Assembly (NCBI GenBank): GCA_004335835.1
Contig: RWJK01000200.1
Coordinates: 1-28,986, forward strand
Length of the DNA stretch: 28,986 nt
Reading direction: 5' to 3'
DNA from: Scenedesmus sp. ARA3
Lineage: Eukaryota > Chlorophyta > Chlorophyceae > Sphaeropleales > Scenedesmaceae
In this document: positions 21,956 through 28,986 of the stretch, piece by piece
Numbering within the stretch: the stretch's first letter is position 1
Layout of the letters: each line of letters starts with the position of its first letter
Notes under the pieces: generated by a model
Databases searched by the model: none
What the model saw: only the letters and a program-made list of their open reading frames with translations
What the model was told of the DNA's origin: nothing
Program-made: the position numbers and the translations under genes

Positions 21956-23297
21956 TCAACTGCTGTCGCCAAATGGAACCGCCCCTGTCCAAGCAGTGCG
22001 CGCCACCACCGCTGCTTTGCGCACCACCCTCCGGTCATCATCCAGCGCACCAGACAGCACAGCCAGCACCTGCCGCCTGCAGGAGGCCCAGCACAGCACA
22101 CAGTGACACAGCAATCAATGATATGCAAAGATGGACAGTCTACCATGAAAAATGCAAAGCTGCGCACCTGCGAGCATTGCTTGGCCAGGAGACCCCCTGC
22201 CCAAGGTCCCCCGGCGCTCCAAGTGGGCTGTCCACGCATATGCACTGGTGACATGCGTGCCGGAAGCAGCGGCTTTGAGATGCATCACTGCTGGCGCTGA
22301 TGCTGCGGTGCACCAGAGGATTTTGAGTGAACCGTAATCATGGGGTTTGCTCAGCCGAGGGGTGCCTAGCACAGCAGGAATGACCGCTGAGAGTAGGGGT
22401 GGCCAAGCTTGTGCATAGCACGATCGCAACCCTAAGCAAAACCACCGGCCATGTTCCCGCAGCTGTACAGTGTATATGCATACATGCATACTTTCTTACG
22501 AGCCTAATACTCGGCTCTACCTGACCGATACAAGCAGCAGCTCACCTGTAGCGGTGCAGCAGGTGATATGGCAGCCCCATGACGCTGGTCAGGCACATCA
22601 GCGCCACCTCACGCACAGCTGCAGCACCAGCAGCCACCTCTAACCCAACCTTGCCGCCACTGCCAGCAGCACCTGCAGCAGCAGCAGCAGGCACGCTAGG
22701 GCCTGCAGGGGTAGGCTGCGTAGGCTGTACCTGCTTGCCAGAGGCCGCCTGATAGGCAGCAGATCTGGATCTGCTGCTGCCAGGTGTCAGCCGCGCAAGC
22801 CTGCACAGCACATCCAGCAGAGTGCCGATGTGCACTTCAAGCAGGCCAGCAGACTGACCAGCCAATACGAGTAGGTCAGCTACCATCAACAGGCAGCGGT
22901 GCAGCAGCTGCAGCAGCCGCACAGGCCTGCTGCTGTGGCCCGTTGCAGCTGCTGCTCCTGCTGCGGCTGCGTCGCTGCTGCTGCTGCTGCTGGTGACGGT
23001 GGGCCAAGCATCTGCCAGGCGTACTAAGCACTGCAGCAGCAGCGGCACGGTGGTGTCGCGTGCAGCAGCAGCGAGTGCTGGTGGTGCGCTGCTCAGCAAG
23101 CACGCAACAGCCAGCCACAGACCCAGCCCCTGCTGCTGCTGTGGCTCTGCTGCTGCTGCTGCTGCTGCTGCCAACGCGGCCTGCTGCTGGTTGCTTATGG
23201 TGTCTGCTAGTGCCTGCAGGGCAATGGTGAAGGCCTTCTGCTGCCACAGGGGCCTCACTGAGCAGTGCAGGCTCAGCTGCAGCCCCAGCTGAGCTGC

Positions 23298-23330
<33 letters not shown>

Positions 23331-23810
23331 GCTGCTGCTGCTGCCACGGCTGCTGCTGCTGCTGCTGCTGCTGCCAGCCCCAGAGGATCTGCTACCCACA
23401 GCTTGCTGCGCAAGCGGTGATGCCACAAGGACAGAAAAGTACTCAGCAGCAGCCCACAGCTGCTGCTGGTGAGTCTGATCCTGCTGTGACACTGCCATGT
23501 CTGCTGGCACTTGCAGCAGCAGCTGCAGGACAGCCTGCATGCACTGCTGCCAGCCATCGTGCCGCTGCAGTGCCAAGCCACGTGACACCCAGGACACTGC
23601 ATGCACGGCCCCTAGGACTTCATGCTGCTGCTGCTGCAAGCACTCCAGCAGCTGTGGCAGGGCTGCCTCCAGCAAAACCTCGGCCGGCACTGCCCCTTCG
23701 ACATTGCCGCTGCTCTGCTGTGCAGGAAGCCGGGCAGTGTATGCACCGCACTTGTGCACAACGGTTGCCAGCGCAATACCTGCCATGGTGCTGTCCAACT
23801 CACTCCCACA

Positions 23811-23851
<41 letters not shown>

Positions 23852-26800
23852 CCATGCTGAGGGCTGCGAGTGAGGCTGCCAGGTCTGCAACACTGGGAGC
23901 AACCAGCAGCCCTGGCCGCGCAGCACACAGCACAGCAGCAGCTAAGCACGCCGGGCCGATGCCGACATGTGAAACCTGCTCTGCTGCAGCTGCAGCTGCT
24001 GCTGTTGTGACCCACTCGCAGCCTGTTAGCATCAACTGCCGCTGGTCTTCTGAGCTGCAGTGCGCTGCAAGCACAGCCAGCAGCAGGCAGCTGTGCAGCT
24101 GCGCATCGGCGACACCCGCAGCGTCACTGGCAACAGCACCAGAATCTGTATCCATGGCATCTGTTTGACAGCGCGACTGCTGCTGCTGCTGCTGCTGCCA
24201 GGCTTGCAGGAACGCCTCGCAGAATGCTGCTGCAGCTGCCGACTCTGCTGCATCCAAGCTTGCCGGCAGTGCAGGCAGGCAGTGGCTGTGCAAGATAGGC
24301 AGGAATGTGTTCAGTGCAGCCTGCGCAGCAGCAAGGCAATAACTGTTAGCAGACGTCATATGAGCAGTGCAGTTCAGAGTATGCTCAGGCACAGCTTCAT
24401 CTCCATTGCAGATGCTGCACTGTGTTGCCCCTGGTGGGCATCTCTTCCTGCAAAGCAAGCACTACATGCACTGTGTGTTGTGCTTGACGAAGCTGACAAA
24501 AAAATGCAGTCATGTCACTCTTCCAAACAAGTTTGCTGACGGCACACAACAAGCACACTGGCTGCAGCGCCTCACCATATCAGCCTGCTGCACCTGCGCC
24601 AGCACCAGCGGCTGCAGCCACAGAAGCACCTGCCAGGCTGCTGCACTGCTGCTGCCAGCAACCTGCTGCAGCAGCTCCAGCGCCCTACTTGACAGCTCTG
24701 CATCCCCGCTGCTGCTGCTGCTGCTGCTGCTGCTGCCCTTCAGCAGATCAAGCAGCACCGGTGCTGCATAGCGCTGCAACGCCTGCATGCCTGAAGCAGC
24801 AGCTGCATCTGCAGCAGCTGCCATGCCAGCTAGACGTTGAAGCGCTGCAGCAGCTGCTGCCTGCGCATTGCTGCTGCTGCTGCCTGGCCTGCCCGGCAGC
24901 AGCATCTGCAACTGCACATCTATGCAGCTGCCGTGCAGAGCTACCTGCAGAAGCTGATGAGTTGCCACATCCAGCTGCTGCTGCTGCATTCCTGCAAGGG
25001 CAGCAGCTGGAAGCCCTAGCAGCTCCTGCCAAACCAACAGCAGCCAGAGCTGCAGCTGGTTTGCAGCCGCTGCGTCTGCCGCATCACCTGCTGCTACAGC
25101 TGCGTGCTGCTGCTGCACCAGCTGCTGCAGCCTGATCAGCGCTGTGGCAATGTCAGGGAAAAGGGCTGTCAGCGCCGCATACGCGTCAGTTGTTGCTGCT
25201 GTCGCTGCCAGCGAGTTAGTCACAGCTATAAGGGAGCTGTGAAGCACACACAGCACGCCACAGTTGGCCAGCACCGGCCGCCGGCACTTTTTCAAACTGC
25301 CGTTGCTGCTGCTACTGCTGTCTGCAGTACTGTTGACCATGCCTAGCTGGTCAACGGGAAGACCTGCTGTATCTTGCAGGACAGCTGCTACTGCTGGCTG
25401 CAGGATGACCTGGCATGCTGCTGCACAGCTGGCACTGCCAGCTGCTGCCACCTGCACCAATGGCACAAGCAGCACATGAACATGGGTTTGCAAGCAAGTT
25501 TGACCTTCAGGTGGTGCGCAGCTGGGCGCAATTAGAGCTTTCAAAGCAACATTCGGCGGCTGACTTGGAGCTACCAGCGATGACAACAGTCTTTTTGACT
25601 GTCAAGGTTTTGACAATGAAGCCAGCAAGGGCTGCGTTCTGTGCAGCACATCAGGGCATGCACATGCTTTCCTGCAAGCGAAGACTCTGGCGGTGCTGCC
25701 CTGCTGTACGCACCGCAGCAACAATCCTTGCGATGCAGCCCAACCGCCGCTGCGCCTTCTCAGGTAAGTCCCACGCTGCTGACTCAGCTGCTGACTCGTC
25801 ATCTGTTACGTTTGACCAAGGAGGGTTGACCAGCCCAAGGTACTGCTGCAGGTCCTCAACTGCCACATCACACAGCACATGGCTGTCTAGCAGCCCAGGG
25901 CCAAGTGCTGCTACAGCTTGCTGTAGTGCTGCTGCTGCATCTGCAGCTACTGCCTGCTTTGCAGCAAGCTGATCCTGCAGCAGGCCGTCTGCTGCTGCAG
26001 GAGCCATCAGCTCAGCTTTCAGCATGAGCCAAACCTACAAGCAGTGGAGGTGCAGGTGATAAGTGAGGCATATGCAGCGTGTAGCACTGCAGGTAGGCGA
26101 TCCCATGGCGCCATGCAAGGCTGCAGCAATACTGCTGCACAATAACCAGCTGCAAGGACAGCATTTTACAAGGATTGCCACACCACGTGGCTACAGCAAC
26201 GTGATGCACGTTGAAAACACATCAGCAGCTGCAGCACTGCTGTCAGTAGCTGCGCACCGGCTGCAGGAACGGCCTCACTGCAGCAGCGCCCCACGCCTTG
26301 CAACATGCAGGCAGCGCCAGCAGAGCATCAGCCTTGGCTTGACTGCATGCAGCAGTGCCAGCAGCACGCAGCAGGGCAGCAGCAGATATACTCAGTGCAT
26401 GTGCAAAAGGGGTGGCTCCTGCAGGTGTGAAAGCAGCCAGCTGTGCCAGGGAGATGCATAGAGCCGTGCAGCTAGCCTGCTTCGCAGCTGCTATGCTATC
26501 CATGATGTCCAAGCTGTCCGAATGCCTTGTACAACAAAGTGATACAGCATACACAGAGACATGTACGCAGGCAGGCAAGCCGCCAGTCAGTCAAAACATG
26601 AGGCGTCCAATCCCCCTGCACCCTAAAACCCACCTGAGGCTGGACCCCATCTTCTCACTCAGCAGCGGCACTGCCAGCGCAGCAAACTGCGGGCAGCAGC
26701 CCATGGCATCCACAACATGGGCCAGCAGCTGCTCGCGTGTTATGGCCGCAGGGTTGTCTTTTGGCGGCTTGAACATCATCGGGAAGTAGGGGCAGATGCC

Positions 26801-27071
26801 GATGTCAAACAAGTCCTCCAAGTTGCTGTCCAGGTGGGACACTCCTGTCAGCGCTGGCTGCTGGTACAGCGCGCCGGCAGCCTGCAGGCAGTGAAGGTGC
26901 GGCAGGCGGGTGTATGTGCAGCGTTTAGGGTGTGGAGCAGGATGAATGCAAAGCAGCGAACTGGGGGGGGGTGTTGACGCAGTGAGGTGAAGGACAGCGA
27001 ATGACAAGGAGGGCACACTGCAACCTTTGCACTTGCTGGCATGTGTCCGATCATCTGCCTGCAGGTTTGCA

Positions 27072-27109
<38 letters not shown>

Positions 27110-28828
27110 CAATGTGTGTGCTCACCTGCACGCACTTCAGGGAGTGCAGCAGGCAGCGTGGGTCTGACTCGTTCTCCATTGACAGCGCTGTGAAGGACAC
27201 CAGATCAATGCCGGCCAAGGCACACGCTGCTCCGTACGGGCCCTGCAACAAGGGAGATTGCAGGCAAGGAGCATTGCAGCACAGCTGGTGCGTGGCAAAG
27301 CATGATAAGCAAGAGCGGCAGGCATGGCAGTGGCTGCATGATGCCCGTGCTGCTGCGTTTAAACAGCGCGTGCTGCTGCAAGGTTGCACACGGCTCAAAC
27401 TGCAACGCCGGTGCGAAACACACCGCCAGGGTACAAACCCAACGCCACGTACGTTCCAGTTTCTCGGGCATTGCAGATGCAGCTGACACTGCTGCAAACA
27501 CAAAAAACATGGTGATTGATCGGCGGCAGCAGCAGCAGCAGCAGCAGCAGGCGCACCCGCAGCACCTCCAGCAGCAGCTGGCAGCATGCGCTGCGGCCCT
27601 TATAGTCCAGCCCCTGCACGTGGATGCCCACAAACTGCTGCACCAGGCCCACCCCAGCCTGTTGCGGCAGCTGCGCCAGCCCCGGCTGTGTGTGGCGCAG
27701 CAGCAGCGCCTGGCAGCCGGCTGCAGCAGCCGCCACGCAGCGCCTGCGGTACAGGAAGGATGCACATATTAGCAACCGGGAGGGTGAGGTAGGGTGCGTG
27801 CTGCGATTGGGTAATGTTGTGTGGGATGTACAGTTGGTGTGCGGTTGAGGCAAGTGCGGCGTTGTTGAGACACTGGCAAGATGCACGGGCCAAATGTTGC
27901 AGCGCTGCTGAGAGGGAGCGTGCTGGACGGCTGTGGACATGGACCAAGAGCCAAAGCGCAAGGCGCTGCGCATATGCCTGAGCGCATGTCTGCAGGAGCA
28001 CTGCCACTCTCACCAGTCTTTGAGCTTGGCTGCTAGGAAGTCTGCAATGACGCCTACGTCGCCAGCAAGCAGCGCCTCTGGTGCTTCGGACGCAACCTGA
28101 TTGCAACAGTACAGAAATGTGCACAATGCATGCAGCAAGACGAGCAGCGGCGCAGGAGAGTAGAAGAGCACAGGTCAGCTCACGGGCTAAGCAGCTACTG
28201 CTGGTGGCAGTGCTCGTGATGTGGCTGGGCACCTTCAAAAATGTGAGCAGTTGTGTGTACTGTTTGCTTGATGCAGCAAGTTTTACATGCGGTGTCTTCA
28301 GTAAAGCACATATGCGAGCAACTGCTGGCCTAGATTCTGCACACAGCAATGCTGTTGATCAGTCTGCAGTTGACTCGTACCGTCGACAGCAGCTGCACCG
28401 CCTTGGCTCTGCCTTCATGACCCACTTCATCTGTTAGTGGCCGCTTCAGTAGTGCGACCTGCATGATGCAGCAGCAACAGCAACAACATCAGCAGCAGCA
28501 GCAGCAGTGGTAGCAGTAGCAGCAGTACATCACTACCCAATTGGCAGCATGATCACTCAGCACACCTTGTAAACGGTCGTGTAACACAAGCATGTTATGT
28601 TATTTTATAAAATGTTGGCGCATTTGCTGCACAACTCACCAAGCCGAGCACATCGAGCTGCCTGTTCTTCAGGGCTGCCAGAAGTGCAGCTGTCGCCTGT
28701 GCGGGCGCAGCCGCTGTGCCCACCACCACCTGATCAATCAACTGCTCCATTACTTGTAATGATTTTACGCAGTCCGAGGCTTGGCTTCGTGGCGAGCCTG
28801 GCGATCTAGTGCGGATTACTGCTTTCAT
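21956..28828 (-). CDS. MMS19: MMS19, cytosolic iron-sulfur assembly (CIA) targeting factor
   Basis: Exons (minus strand): 28640-28828, 28381-28458, 28014-28096, 27557-27743, 27126-27242, 26634-26881, 26258-26513, 25714-26034, 24576-25451, 22546-24320 and 21956-22076. All ten junctions keep frame: 4251 nt, 1416 aa. MMS19 is a HEAT-repeat scaffold that hands Fe-S clusters to DNA polymerases, helicases such as XPD, and other nuclear proteins. The N-terminal MMS19 domain is clear: VQQFVGIHVQGLDYKGR, then GIDLVSFTALSMENESDPR, then FDIGICPYFPMMFKPPKDNP (residues about 243-262) and ITREQLLAHVVDAM. The middle has AVSWVSRGLALQRHDGW. The C-terminus ends with GALDDDRRVVRKAAVVARTA, the usual MMS19 end. 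At about 1030-1130 aa, animal and plant homologues are shorter; the excess is poly-Ser, poly-Gln and poly-Ala insertions in exons 9-10. The start could be ATG 28750 instead. The junction 25714 to 25451 is the least certain. Confidence 0.92.
23298..23374 (-). repeat. Interrupted CTG/CAG tract encoding poly-Ser in MMS19
   Basis: Two CTG runs separated by a few CGG/CCA-type interruptions. On the coding strand they read mostly as AGC, giving long Ser runs with occasional Gly or Arg. It is a low-complexity linker between HEAT repeats and is likely polymorphic. Confidence 0.9.
23812..23850 (-). repeat. (CTG)13 tract encoding poly-Ser in MMS19
   Basis: Thirteen uninterrupted CTG units on the plus strand, read as AGC (Ser) on the coding strand, between LAALSMA and CGSELDST. 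Length changes would keep the frame. It is one of the longest pure triplet runs in the window. Confidence 0.95.
27078..27104. repeat. (CTG)9 tract in MMS19 intron
   Basis: Nine CTG units lie about 20 bp inside the intron after the donor at 27125 (CAG on the transcribed-sense strand). A similar run of opposite sense, CAG on the plus strand, lies at about 27525-27550 just after the next donor at 27556. Both are non-coding in the model. Confidence 0.9.
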
Positions 28829-28986
28829 ACACACACTGCCAAACGTCGCAGCAGTGCTTCACGAACAGCTTTAATAATACAGACGCAACCGTCAAAGGCA
28901 ACTGGTGTTTGAGCTTGGTTACAAAGCCAAGTTGCAGCAGTGACAGTAGTGGATCTGTTACACCTCCACCCCGGACCCCTAGGGGG
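28829..28986. other. Upstream region of MMS19
   Basis: Only 158 bp upstream of the MMS19 ATG are in the window, so the promoter is incomplete. Two minus-strand TGTAA motifs (at about 28923-28919 and 28961-28957) could be poly(A) signals of a further minus-strand gene to the right. No exon is visible. Confidence 0.35.

Noticed and set aside
21736..22251. 171-codon plus-strand open frame
   Set aside because: It overlaps the MMS19 terminal exon (21956-22076) on the opposite strand, and its translation is His/Pro/Gln-rich without motifs.
1..28986. Transposable element, tRNA or rRNA genes
   Set aside because: No reverse transcriptase, integrase or transposase motifs, no long terminal or inverted repeats with target duplications, and no tRNA or rRNA landmark sequences were seen on either strand.

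Overview
The window looks like nuclear DNA of a green alga (Chlorophyta). Genes are split by many spliceosomal introns of about 100-800 bp with GTGAGT/GTGCGC-type donors and TGCAG acceptors. CAG/CTG triplet runs occur everywhere, in exons and introns alike. There are no bacterial operons, ribosome binding sites, tRNAs, rRNAs or CRISPR arrays. The extreme CAG/CTG load would suit a chlorophycean such as a Sphaeropleales (Scenedesmus-like) alga, but that placement is inference. All gene models below were built by hand from reading frame, splice-site consensus and phase matching.

Layout, left to right. 1-1542 (-): 5' part of a BTB/BACK-domain gene that runs off the left edge. 1543-3616: non-coding. 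3617-6577 (-): six-exon GT49-type (LARGE/B4GAT1-like) type II membrane glycosyltransferase, 499 aa. 6578-8309: non-coding, with a near-perfect TGACTC palindrome upstream of the glycosyltransferase. 8310-11164 (-): six-exon Lys/Glu/Ala-rich protein of unknown function, 297 aa. 11165-11569: short divergent promoter. 11570-12996 (+): the only plus-strand gene, a four-exon 149-aa protein I do not recognise; exon-like sequence further downstream (to about 14148) may belong to it or to a decayed gene. 12997-16151: mostly non-coding, with several repeats. 16152-21299 (-): five-exon RING-finger protein of about 1316 aa with a huge Ala/Gln-rich tail, containing a 20-N assembly gap. 21300-21955: non-coding. 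21956-28828 (-): eleven-exon MMS19, about 1416 aa, complete in the window. 28829-28986: upstream of MMS19.

The genes are unrelated housekeeping and regulatory functions: a ubiquitin-ligase adaptor, Golgi glycosylation, a RING E3 and cytosolic Fe-S assembly. I see no gene-cluster logic joining them and no clear new multi-gene system. The most distinctive features are CAG/CTG expansion read in every frame (Gln, Ala, Ser, intronic), a duplicated exon edge inside an intron of the Lys-rich gene, and the enormous low-complexity tail on the RING protein.
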